Shown: positions 1-9,949 of the stretch, one piece after another
Layout: each line of letters opens with the position of its first letter
Position numbering within the stretch: position 1 is the stretch's first letter
NCBI GenBank assembly: GCA_050263095.1
Contig: JBLNEW010000095.1
Location: 1 to 9,949 of the forward strand
DNA length: 9,949 nt
From: FEB-35 sp050263095
GTDB lineage: Bacteria > Desulfobacterota > Deferrimicrobia > Deferrimicrobiales > Deferrimicrobiaceae
Direction: 5' to 3'
Position numbers and translations under genes: made by a program
Notes under the pieces: model-generated
Told to the model about the DNA's origin: nothing
Seen by the model: only the letters and a program-made list of their open reading frames with translations
The model's database searches: none

Positions 1-2436
1 CCGACCCACTACGGACGGATCTGCCCCATAGAAACTCCGGAAGGGCCGAACATCGGGCTGATAGCATCGCTTTCCACGTTCGCCCGGATCAACGAGTTCG
101 GGTTCATCGAGACGCCTTACCGGGCGGTCAAGGACAGCGTCGTGACGAAGGAGATCGTGTATCTCTCGGCGATGGACGAGGAGAAGCACGTCATCGCGCA
201 GGCGAACGCCGAGGTGGACGCTTCCGGCAGGTTCACGCGGGAAGTCGTCATAGCCCGGAAATTGGGCGAGTTCGCCATGGTTCGGGCGTCCGAGGTGACA
301 CTCATGGACGTCTCGCCGAACCAGCTCGTTTCCGTGGCGGCGTCGCTGATCCCGTTCCTCGAGCACGACGACGCGAACCGGGCGCTCATGGGCTCCAACA
401 TGCAGCGGCAGGCGGTTCCGCTCCTGCGGACCGAGCCCCCGCTGGTCGGCACGGGCATGGAGGCCGTCGTCGCGCAGGATTCCGGAGCGGCGGTGGCGGC
501 GCGCCGGGGCGGGGCGGTGGAGTCGGTCGACGCCCGCAGGATCGTGATCCGGCCGGACGAGCCTGACGAGGCGGGCAAGTACGGCGCCGACATATACAAC
601 CTGGTCAAGTTCCGGCGGTCGAACCAGAACACCTGCGTAAACCAGAAGCCCATCGTCACGCTCGGGCAGCGGATCGGGAACGGCGAGGTCATCGCCGACG
701 GCCCCGCGACCTCCGAGGGCGATCTCTCCCTCGGGCGCAACGTGCTGGTCGCTTTCATGCCCTGGGGCGGGTACAACTTCGAGGACTCGATCCTGGTTTC
801 GGAGAAGGTGGTCAAGGAGGACGTATTCACCTCGATCCACATCGAGGAGTTCGAGTGCGTCGCCCGCGAGACGAAGCTCGGCAAGGAGGAGATTACAGCA
901 GACATACCGAACATAAGCGAGGAATCCCTAAAGGACCTGGACGAGAGCGGCATCATCCGCATCGGCGCGCGGGTCAAGCCCATGGACATCCTGGTGGGCA
1001 AGGTGACTCCGAAGGGCGAAACGCAGCTTTCGCCCGAGGAGAAGCTCCTGCGCGCGATCTTCGGGGACAAGGCAGGCGACGTAAAGGACTCGTCCCTTCG
1101 CGTTCCCCCGGGAATCGACGGGATCGTCATCGACGCCAAAGTGTTCACGCGGAAGGGCGGCGAGAAGGACGAGCGCGCCCAGGCGCTGGAGGAGAAGGAG
1201 CTCGACAGGCTCCTCCGGGACCAGGACGACGAGATCCGCATCATCATGGAGACCGCGTGGGGAAAGATGCGCGGCCTGCTTCTCGGCAAGACCTCGGCCA
1301 CGAGGCTTACCGGGGAAGACCGCTCGGAAGTGGTGCTCGCCAAGCGGAAGAAGCTCTCAGCGGACGTTCTCGACGCCGTGCCCAGGGAGATGTGGTCACA
1401 GATAGCCGTCGAGGAGGACGCGACCGTCAAGGAAAGGCTGGACGAGATCCAGCGGGTCGCAAACGACCAGGTGAGCCTTGTGCGCGCCGTCTTCGACGAG
1501 AAGATAAACCGGATCCGGAAGGGCGACGAACTGCCCCCCGGAGTCCTCAAGATGGTCAAGGTCTACATAGCGATGAAGCGGAAGCTTTCGGTCGGCGACA
1601 AGATGGCCGGCCGCCACGGGAACAAGGGAGTCATCTCGCGCGTCCTGCCCGACGAGGACATGCCGTACCTCGCCGACGGGACGCCGGTTGACATTGTGCT
1701 CAACCCGCTGGGGGTCCCGTCCCGCATGAACGTCGGACAGATCATGGAAGCGCACCTTGGATGGGCGGCGAGAGGGCTCGGGGAGCAGGTAAGGAAGCTC
1801 GTCGAGGGCGCCTTCAGCCCCAGATCGGTGCGGGAGTGGATGAAGAAAATCTACGATTCGGAGCGGTTCATAAGCTACCTGGACGGGATGACCGACGAAC
1901 AGGTCCAGAAGCTGGGGAAGGACATGTCGCAGGGCGTCTTCATGGCGTCCCCGGTGTTCAGCGGCTCCACCGAGCAGGAGATAAAGCGTTACCTGCAGTT
2001 CGCGGGGATTCCCGAGTCGGGGCAGACGAAGCTGTTCGACGGGAGGACCGGCCAGCCGTTCCAGCAGGCGGTTACCATCGGGTCGATGTACATGCTCAAG
2101 CTGCACCATCTGGTGGACGACAAGATCCACGCCCGGTCCACGGGCCCCTATTCGCTGGTGACGCAGCAGCCGCTGGGCGGAAAGGCCCAGTTCGGCGGCC
2201 AGAGGCTGGGAGAGATGGAGGTCTGGGCGCTAGAGGCCTACGGCGCCGCATTCACCCTCCAGGAGTTCCTGACGGTGAAATCGGACGACGTGCCCGGCAG
2301 GGCGCGCATGTACGAGGCGATCGTCAAGGGCAACTTTTCCCTGGAGCCGGGCCTTCCGGAGTCGTTCAACGTACTCATCAAGGAGCTGCAGGCCCTCGGG
2401 CTGGACGTGGAACTCATAAGCGAGGAAGGCAAGTAG
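1..2436 (+). CDS. rpoB: RNA polymerase beta subunit, 3' part (5' end outside window)
   Basis: Beta subunit of RNA polymerase, forming one side of the active-site cleft. The frame is open from base 1 and codes for 811 residues to a TAG stop; about 550 N-terminal residues are missing, judged against the E. coli protein. The visible part opens with the HYGRICPIETPEGPNIGLI block, which holds rifampicin cluster II (P and I at the positions equivalent to E. coli P564 and I572). Cluster III follows in NMQRQAVP (Arg136 here, E. coli R687). Both look wild type; cluster I lies upstream of the window. The active-site Glu-Asp pair is in GYNFEDSI (261-262), and the conserved lysines are in GDKMAGRHGNKG (534 and 542). 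About 120 residues (385-508) between KVFTR and GDELPPGV form the lineage-specific insertion of proteobacterial-type polymerases. The C-terminal part contains QQPLGGKAQFGGQRLGEMEVWALEAYGA (split motif, near 2164-2247), which contacts beta'. It sits 36 nt ahead of rpoC. Identity is certain. Confidence 0.99.
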   Translation, partial: PTHYGRICPIETPEGPNIGLIASLSTFARINEFGFIETPYRAVKDSVVTKEIVYLSAMDEEKHVIAQANAEVDASGRFTREVVIARKLGEFAMVRASEVTLMDVSPNQLVSVAASLIPFLEHDDANRALMGSNMQRQAVPLLRTEPPLVGTGMEAVVAQDSGAAVAARRGGAVESVDARRIVIRPDEPDEAGKYGADIYNLVKFRRSNQNTCVNQKPIVTLGQRIGNGEVIADGPATSEGDLSLGRNVLVAFMPWGGYNFEDSILVSEKVVKEDVFTSIHIEEFECVARETKLGKEEITADIPNISEESLKDLDESGIIRIGARVKPMDILVGKVTPKGETQLSPEEKLLRAIFGDKAGDVKDSSLRVPPGIDGIVIDAKVFTRKGGEKDERAQALEEKELDRLLRDQDDEIRIIMETAWGKMRGLLLGKTSATRLTGEDRSEVVLAKRKKLSADVLDAVPREMWSQIAVEEDATVKERLDEIQRVANDQVSLVRAVFDEKINRIRKGDELPPGVLKMVKVYIAMKRKLSVGDKMAGRHGNKGVISRVLPDEDMPYLADGTPVDIVLNPLGVPSRMNVGQIMEAHLGWAARGLGEQVRKLVEGAFSPRSVREWMKKIYDSERFISYLDGMTDEQVQKLGKDMSQGVFMASPVFSGSTEQEIKRYLQFAGIPESGQTKLFDGRTGQPFQQAVTIGSMYMLKLHHLVDDKIHARSTGPYSLVTQQPLGGKAQFGGQRLGEMEVWALEAYGAAFTLQEFLTVKSDDVPGRARMYEAIVKGNFSLEPGLPESFNVLIKELQALGLDVELISEEGK
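1153..1524 (+). other. rpoB: Lineage-specific insertion in RpoB (SI2 / beta-i9 type)
   Basis: This stretch codes for about 120 residues, charged and probably helical, between the KVFTR strand and the GDELPPGV motif. In Bacillus-type RpoB these motifs are nearly adjacent. In E. coli about 100 residues stand here, so this version is some 20 longer, with extra sequence around GKTSATRLTGEDRSEVVLAKRKKL. That difference accounts for the whole length difference from E. coli over the visible part of the protein. The insert supports a proteobacterial or deltaproteobacterial origin. The boundaries are approximate, set by eye from remembered family sequences. Confidence 0.8.
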
Positions 2437-2447
2437 AAACCTCATAA

Positions 2448-2472
2448 CCGGGAATTTCCCTGGAGGCGCGAC
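2448..2472 (+). promoter_or_regulatory. rpoC ribosome binding site with small overlapping hairpin
   Basis: GGAGG at 2462-2466 lies 6 nt ahead of the TTG at 2473, a normal Shine-Dalgarno spacing that settles the rpoC start. The bases just before it can fold: CCGGGA (2448-2453) pairs with TCCC (2457-2460) and, past a bulged T, with the first GG of the Shine-Dalgarno. The fold is short with a 3-nt loop, so any effect on translation is uncertain. Confidence 0.6.
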
Positions 2473-6602
<4,130 letters not shown>

Positions 6603-6606
<4 letters not shown>

Positions 6607-6631
6607 CATGATTTTGCCGGCGTGGTAGAAA
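6603..6631 (+). promoter_or_regulatory. Candidate sigma70-type promoter for rpsL-rpsG-fusA-tuf
   Basis: A perfect -35 hexamer TTGACA (6603-6608) is followed after exactly 17 nt by TAGAAA (6626-6631). That matches the -10 consensus at 4 of 6 positions and is preceded by TGG (6623-6625), an extended -10 element. Transcription would start near 6638, leaving a leader of about 48 nt. The -35 box contains the TGA stop of rpoC, so the promoter is tucked into the gene junction. The surrounding gap is clearly richer in A and T than the coding sequence. The last -10 base is A rather than T, which weakens the match. An internal promoter here would let the str genes be made independently of rpoBC. This is inferred from sequence only. 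Confidence 0.5.
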
Positions 6632-6667
6632 AATTGCTTCTGTTCGGATTCGGAAGGAAGTGAAAAC

Positions 6668-6675
6668 AGGAAGGA
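6668..6675 (+). promoter_or_regulatory. rpsL ribosome binding site
   Basis: AGGAAGGA ends 10 nt before the ATG at 6686. The same GGAAGGAA string also occurs 17 nt further upstream (6652-6659); the copy at 6669-6676 is the better placed one for rpsL. Confidence 0.75.
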
Positions 6676-6685
6676 AAAGACGGTA

Positions 6686-7057
6686 ATGCCCACGATAAAC
6701 CAGCTCGTCCGGAAGGGCCGCGAGGTCGTGACGGCGAGGAGCAACTCCCCCGCTCTGGAACGCTGTCCGCAGAAAAGGGGAGTCTGCCTGCGCGTCTACA
6801 CGACCACGCCGAAGAAGCCGAACTCGGCCCTCCGGAAAGTCGCCAGGGTCCGCCTGACGAACGGAGTCGAGGTGACGGTTTACATCCCTGGCGAGGGGCA
6901 TAATCTTCAGGAGCACTCGGTCGTGTTGATCCGCGGAGGAAGGGTGAAGGACCTCCCGGGCGTGCGGTACCACATCATACGCGGAAAGCTGGATTCCGTT
7001 GGTGTCCAGGACAGACGGAAGTCGCGGTCGAAGTACGGAACCAAGCGACCCAAATAG
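6686..7057 (+). CDS. rpsL: 30S ribosomal protein S12
   Basis: Component of the decoding centre of the small ribosomal subunit that helps monitor codon-anticodon pairing. Complete at 123 residues (E. coli 124). The protein shows the hallmark blocks CPQKRGVCLRVYTTTPKKPNSALRK and GEGHNLQEHSVVLIRGGRVKDLPGVRYH (parts at 27-51 and 69-96). Lys43 and Lys88, where streptomycin-resistance substitutions arise, are both lysine here, so the protein looks drug-sensitive in type. Asp89, the residue methylthiolated by RimO in E. coli, is present. The basic C-terminus KSRSKYGTKRPK is normal and lacks only the final Ala of E. coli. The ATG overlaps an upstream TAA (TAATG) that closes a tiny 8-codon frame. First gene of the str cluster, 79 nt after rpoC and probably served by its own promoter. 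Confidence 0.99.
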   Translation: MPTINQLVRKGREVVTARSNSPALERCPQKRGVCLRVYTTTPKKPNSALRKVARVRLTNGVEVTVYIPGEGHNLQEHSVVLIRGGRVKDLPGVRYHIIRGKLDSVGVQDRRKSRSKYGTKRPK

Positions 7058-7217
7058 CTTTCCCTAACCGTACCAGGAAGCAGCACCGACCTTTCCCGGC
7101 GGTTCCGCCGGAACGGGTGAAAAGAACGGCAGGCGCGCTCGGACGGGGACGATGCGTCCCCCGGGGGGCGTTTGCCGGCGTTCGATCGACAGTCATCTGC
7201 CGGAGGAGGCGAACCGA
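7058..7217 (+). promoter_or_regulatory. rpsL-rpsG intercistronic region, candidate S7 autoregulatory site
   Basis: These 160 nt contain no convincing gene but have strong folding potential. Near the middle, CCGGCG (7096-7101) pairs with CGCCGG (7106-7111) around GTTC; an alternative is GTTCC (7102-7106) with GGAAC (7110-7114). Further on, GGGGAC (7145-7150) pairs with GTCCCC (7156-7161), or instead CGTCCC (7155-7160) pairs with GGGGCG (7165-7170, one G-T pair). The two options in each pair exclude one another. In E. coli, S7 binds the equivalent spacer and represses translation of the downstream str genes. The position here suggests the same role, but the E. coli site is shorter and I cannot show matching structure. 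None of the hairpins has a T-run after it, so they do not look like terminators. Confidence 0.35.
7202..7209 (+). promoter_or_regulatory. rpsG ribosome binding site
   Basis: GGAGGAGG, a near-perfect Shine-Dalgarno, ends 8 nt before the ATG at 7218. It decides the start of rpsG against an in-frame ATG at 7152 that lacks such a site. Confidence 0.9.
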
Positions 7218-7688
7218 ATGCCCAGGCGCGGATACGTATCGAAGCGGGTCGTGAACTCGGACCCGGTATACGGCGACGTTCTGGTAGCGAAGATGATTCA
7301 CGCCGTGATGAAGCAAGGCAAGAAGCGCGTCGCGGAGAACGTCGTCTACGGCTCGATGGACGTCATCAAGGACAAGACCAAGGAAGACCCGGTCGTGGTG
7401 CTGAAAAAGGCGATCGAGAACGCGAAACCCGTGATCGAGGTCAAGTCCCGGCGGGTCGGAGGGGCGACCTACCAGGTACCGGTCGAGATAAGGCCCGACC
7501 GGCGCCTGTCGCTGTCGATCCGGTGGCTGGTCGGCTACGCGCGGGAGCGGGCGGAAAAGACGATGGTCGCCAAGCTCTCGGGGGAGCTGATCGACGCATT
7601 CAACAACAGGGGCACGACGATCAAGAAGAAGGAAGACACCCACAAGATGGCGGAGGCCAACAAGGCGTTCGCACATTACCGCTGGTAA
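7218..7688 (+). CDS. rpsG: 30S ribosomal protein S7
   Basis: Primary 16S rRNA-binding protein that nucleates assembly of the 30S head and lies near the E and P sites. In E. coli it is also the repressor of its own operon. Complete at 156 residues. The family signature DPVYGDVLVAKMIHAVMKQGKKRVAENVVYGS begins near residue 15 (shown in part: DPVYGDVLVAKMI, MKQGKKRVAE), and the RNA-binding beta-hairpin region SRRVGGATYQVPVEIRPDRR follows near 76-95. The C-terminus AFAHYRW is typical. I chose the ATG at 7218 because the protein then begins MPRRGYVSKR, as the family does, and a strong Shine-Dalgarno precedes it. The frame stays open upstream to an ATG at 7152, but the extra 22 residues resemble nothing in S7. 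Next gene fusA follows after 32 nt. Confidence 0.99.
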   Translation: MPRRGYVSKRVVNSDPVYGDVLVAKMIHAVMKQGKKRVAENVVYGSMDVIKDKTKEDPVVVLKKAIENAKPVIEVKSRRVGGATYQVPVEIRPDRRLSLSIRWLVGYARERAEKTMVAKLSGELIDAFNNRGTTIKKKEDTHKMAEANKAFAHYRW

Positions 7689-7698
7689 CAGTCCGGTA

Positions 7699-7720
7699 GA
7701 AAGGCTAAGGAAGCTTTTTC
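7699..7720 (+). promoter_or_regulatory. fusA ribosome binding site displayed in a hairpin loop
   Basis: The Shine-Dalgarno AAGGA (7707-7711) lies 9 nt before the GTG at 7721. The flanks can pair as RNA: GAAAGGCU (7699-7706) with AGCUUUUU (7712-7719), 8 pairs of which two are G-U, leaving exactly the five Shine-Dalgarno bases as the loop. The stem is mostly A-U and probably weak. The fold would end just ahead of the start codon. Whether it forms or matters is inference. Confidence 0.5.
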
Positions 7721-9802
7721 GTGTCCAGAATCACGCCGCTGGAAAAGACCCGGAACATCGGGATCATGGCCCACATAGACGCCGGGAAGACCACCACGAC
7801 GGAGAGGATCCTGTATTACACGGGAGTCTCACACAAGCTCGGGGAGGTGCACGAAGGCACGGCTACCATGGACTGGATGGAGCAGGAGCAGGAGCGGGGG
7901 ATCACGATCACTTCCGCGGCGACCACCTGTTTCTGGAAAAACCACAGGATCAACATAATCGACACTCCGGGGCACGTCGACTTCACGATAGAGGTCGAGC
8001 GCTCCCTTCGCGTTCTGGACGGGGCGGTCTGCGTTTTCGATGCGGTTGCCGGCGTGGAGCCGCAGTCCGAGACGGTCTGGAGGCAGGCCGACAAGTACCG
8101 CGTTCCGCGCCTCGCGATGATAAACAAGATGGACCGCACCGGCGCCGATTTCGACCGCTGCATACGCATGATGAAGGAGCGGCTGGCGGCCAACCCCGTT
8201 CCCGTCCAGCTTCCCCTTGGGAAAGAGGACGGGTTCCGGGGGATCATCGACCTTGTGAAGATGAACGCGGTCGTCTGGGACGAGGACACGCTGGGCGCCA
8301 AGTACCACGAGGAGCCGGTGCCCGACAGCATGCGCGACGACGTTGCGGCGGCGCGCGAAACGCTTATGGAGTCCCTTGCCGACGTGAACGACTCCCTGCT
8401 CGAGAAGTACTTGAACGGGGAGGCCGTGGAAGTCGGAGAGCTGGCGGCGGCAATCCGGCAGGCGACGATCGCCCTTTCGATCGTGCCCGTCGTGTGCGGC
8501 TCCGCGTTCAGGAACAAGGGCGTACAGCCGATGCTCGACGCCGTCGTCGACTACCTGCCGTCGCCGGTCGACATCCCTCCGGTGTCAGGCATGGACCCAA
8601 GGGACGAAACGGCGGTCCAGAGGAAGCCCGACGATTCCGAGCCGTTCTGCGCCCTGGCCTTCAAGATCATGAACGATCCGTTCGTGGGTCACCTCACCTT
8701 CGTCCGGGTCTATTCCGGGACCCTCAATTCCGGGGACCACGTGTACATATCCACACGCATGAAAAAGGAAAGGATAGGCCGGCTTCTCAAGATGCACGCC
8801 AACAAGCGGGAAGAGCTCAAGAGCGTGTACGCAGGGGACATCGCCGCGTGCGTGGGCCTGAAAAACGCCTTCACCGGCGATACGCTCTGCGATCCCGATC
8901 ACGAAATAGTGCTGGAATCCATCACCGCACCCGATCCGGTCATCTCCATCGCGATCGAGCCCAAGACGAAAGCCGACCAGGAGAAGCTCGGCCTTTCGCT
9001 GCAGAAGCTTGCGCTGGAAGACCCTTCCTTCCAGGTGCGGACCGACGAGGAAACGGGGCAGACGATCATCTCGGGGATGGGGGAGCTCCACCTGGAGATC
9101 ATCGTGGACAGGCTGCTTCGGGAATTCAAGGTGGAGGCAAGCGTAGGCAGGCCGCAGGTGGCGTACCGTGAGACCGTAACCCGCCAGGCCAAGCAGGAGG
9201 GAAGGTACATCAGGCAGACCGGCGGGAGAGGCCAGTTCGGGCACGTCTGGCTCACCGTGGAACCCAACGAGAAGGGCAAGGGGTTCGAGTTCGTCAACAA
9301 GATCGTGGGCGGCGTAATACCCAGGGAGTACATACCGGCGGTGGAGAAGGGAATCCGCGAGGCGTCCGAGAACGGCGTGGTCGCCGGGTACCCGGTAGTC
9401 GACGCTAAGGTCACCCTGTTCGACGGCTCATACCACGAGGTCGACTCCTCCGAAATGGCCTTCAAGATAGCGGGATCGATGGCGTTCAAGGCGGCGTGCC
9501 ACAACGCGGCGCCCATCCTCCTGGAGCCGATCATGGCGGTGGAGGTCGTGACCCCCGAGGAGTTCATGGGGGACGTCATCGGCGACTTGAGCTCCCGCAG
9601 GGGCAGGATCCAGAAGATCGAGGCGCGGGGAAACACGCAGGTGATCGCTTCCCACGTGCCGCTGGCGCTGATGTTCGGATATGCGACGGACCTCCGGTCC
9701 AAGACGCAGGGCCGGGCCACTTATACGATGCAGTTCGACCATTACGAGCCGGCGCCGCTGTCGGTAAGCGAGGAAGTCGTCGCCAAGGTCAAGGGCGCCT
9801 GA
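7721..9802 (+). CDS. fusA: Translation elongation factor G
   Basis: Cytosolic GTPase that drives movement of tRNAs and mRNA through the ribosome after each peptide bond and, with RRF, helps recycle ribosomes. Complete at 693 residues (E. coli 704). The GTPase motifs are intact: G1 AHIDAGKT at 17-24, the switch I threonine at 62 in RGITITSAATT, G3 DTPGH at 81-85 with the catalytic His85, and G4 NKMD at 135-138. GSAFRNKG marks G5. Domain II follows (FKIMNDPFVGHLTFVRVYSG), then domain III (GMGELHLEII). Domain IV includes GGRGQFGHVW and the tip region SYHEVDSSEMAFK (His572), and domain V ends in GRATYTMQFDHYEPAP. The start is GTG, placed by a Shine-Dalgarno 9 nt upstream and the family N-terminus (PLEKTRNIGIMAH). 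Place between rpsG and tuf and full motif set indicate the canonical EF-G rather than an EF-G2 or tetracycline-protection relative. Confidence 0.99.
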   Translation: MSRITPLEKTRNIGIMAHIDAGKTTTTERILYYTGVSHKLGEVHEGTATMDWMEQEQERGITITSAATTCFWKNHRINIIDTPGHVDFTIEVERSLRVLDGAVCVFDAVAGVEPQSETVWRQADKYRVPRLAMINKMDRTGADFDRCIRMMKERLAANPVPVQLPLGKEDGFRGIIDLVKMNAVVWDEDTLGAKYHEEPVPDSMRDDVAAARETLMESLADVNDSLLEKYLNGEAVEVGELAAAIRQATIALSIVPVVCGSAFRNKGVQPMLDAVVDYLPSPVDIPPVSGMDPRDETAVQRKPDDSEPFCALAFKIMNDPFVGHLTFVRVYSGTLNSGDHVYISTRMKKERIGRLLKMHANKREELKSVYAGDIAACVGLKNAFTGDTLCDPDHEIVLESITAPDPVISIAIEPKTKADQEKLGLSLQKLALEDPSFQVRTDEETGQTIISGMGELHLEIIVDRLLREFKVEASVGRPQVAYRETVTRQAKQEGRYIRQTGGRGQFGHVWLTVEPNEKGKGFEFVNKIVGGVIPREYIPAVEKGIREASENGVVAGYPVVDAKVTLFDGSYHEVDSSEMAFKIAGSMAFKAACHNAAPILLEPIMAVEVVTPEEFMGDVIGDLSSRRGRIQKIEARGNTQVIASHVPLALMFGYATDLRSKTQGRATYTMQFDHYEPAPLSVSEEVVAKVKGA

Positions 9803-9821
9803 ACGGATACACCCCCTTTGC

Positions 9822-9828
9822 GGAGGAG
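9822..9828 (+). promoter_or_regulatory. tuf ribosome binding site
   Basis: GGAGGAG ends 5 nt before the ATG at 9834, in the 31-nt gap after fusA. The gap itself holds no terminator-like hairpin, consistent with cotranscription of tuf with fusA. Confidence 0.85.
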
Positions 9829-9833
9829 AAGCC

Positions 9834-9949
9834 ATGTCCAAGCAGAAGTTTGAACGCACGAAGCCTCACGTGAACGTGGGCACGATCGGCCACGTGGACC
9901 ACGGGAAGACGACGCTTACGGCCGCGATCACGAAGGTGTTGGCTCATCG
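9834..9949 (+). CDS. tuf: Translation elongation factor Tu, 5' part (3' end outside window)
   Basis: GTPase that brings aminoacyl-tRNA to the ribosomal A site. Only the first 38 codons and two bases of the next are present. The start is the ATG at 9834, and the sequence begins MSKQKFERTKPHVNVGTIG. The P-loop GHVDHGKT follows at residues 19-26, with the usual TLTAAITKVL after it. The -KFERTKPHVN(V/I)GTIGHVDHGKT- opening is specific to EF-Tu among translation GTPases, and the place after fusA agrees. As the window breaks off here, nothing can be said of the remaining G motifs, of domains II and III, or of whether this is one of two tuf copies. Confidence 0.98.
   Translation, partial: MSKQKFERTKPHVNVGTIGHVDHGKTTLTAAITKVLAH

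Noticed and set aside
117..1559. Open frame of 480 codons on the - strand opposite rpoB
   Set aside because: Low-complexity, Ser/Arg-rich translation with no recognisable domain, lying wholly opposite conserved rpoB. Long antisense frames are common opposite GC-rich genes.
1688..1716. Perfect TTGACA inside rpoB as a possible internal promoter
   Set aside because: At 16-18 nt downstream the sequence is G/C-rich (GGGGTC region) with nothing like a -10 box.
7145..7173. GC-rich hairpin followed by TTT as an intrinsic terminator after rpsL
   Set aside because: Only three T residues follow, then GCCGG. A terminator here would also cut off rpsG, fusA and tuf.
7152..7217. Upstream in-frame ATG giving S7 a 22-residue extension
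   Set aside because: No good Shine-Dalgarno before it, the extra residues do not resemble S7, and the ATG lies within the hairpin region of the spacer. The ATG at 7218 has a strong site and gives the standard 156-residue protein.
9701..9729. TACGAT near the end of fusA as a -10 box for tuf
   Set aside because: The matching -35 position reads AAGACG, only a partial match, and the bases are constrained by conserved EF-G codons (ATYTMQFDHYE).

Overview
This is a core housekeeping locus, with no accessory or mobile DNA. All genes lie on the + strand, in the order rpoB (3' part) - rpoC - rpsL - rpsG - fusA - tuf (5' part). The window therefore spans the RNA polymerase beta/beta' genes joined directly to the str operon (ribosomal proteins S12 and S7, elongation factors G and Tu). 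Both ends cut through genes: rpoB enters at its conserved rifampicin cluster II segment and tuf leaves within the P-loop region of the G domain.

Organism: a GC-rich Gram-negative-type bacterium. RpoB carries the long insertion between the KVFTR and GDELPPGV motifs, and RpoC carries the large trigger-loop insertion. Both are found in proteobacterial-type polymerases and are absent from Firmicutes and Actinobacteria. The RpoC N-terminus (MEDLF...EKPKDPL), the extra residues in the RpoB insertion and the fused rpoBC-str gene order resemble deltaproteobacteria / Desulfobacterota such as Geobacter relatives. That placement is from memory of the families and is moderately confident at phylum level only.

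Layout: rpoB 1-2436; 36-nt gap; rpoC 2473-6606 (TTG start); 79-nt AT-richer gap with a good sigma70-type promoter whose -35 box overlaps the rpoC stop; rpsL 6686-7057; 160-nt gap with several GC-rich, partly mutually exclusive hairpins, the place where S7 regulates the operon in E. coli; rpsG 7218-7688; 32-nt gap in which the fusA Shine-Dalgarno lies in a predicted hairpin loop; fusA 7721-9802 (GTG start); 31-nt gap; tuf 9834 to the window end. No intrinsic terminator was seen anywhere, which fits one long transcription unit running on past tuf, with an extra internal promoter before rpsL.

The genes form one gene-expression unit: RpoB and RpoC build the catalytic core of RNA polymerase, S12 and S7 belong to the decoding centre and head of the 30S subunit, and EF-G and EF-Tu drive translocation and aminoacyl-tRNA delivery. 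All diagnostic catalytic and metal-binding residues inspected are intact. I found no undescribed system. The points worth a second look are regulatory sequences in the three gaps between rpoC, rpsL, rpsG and fusA.
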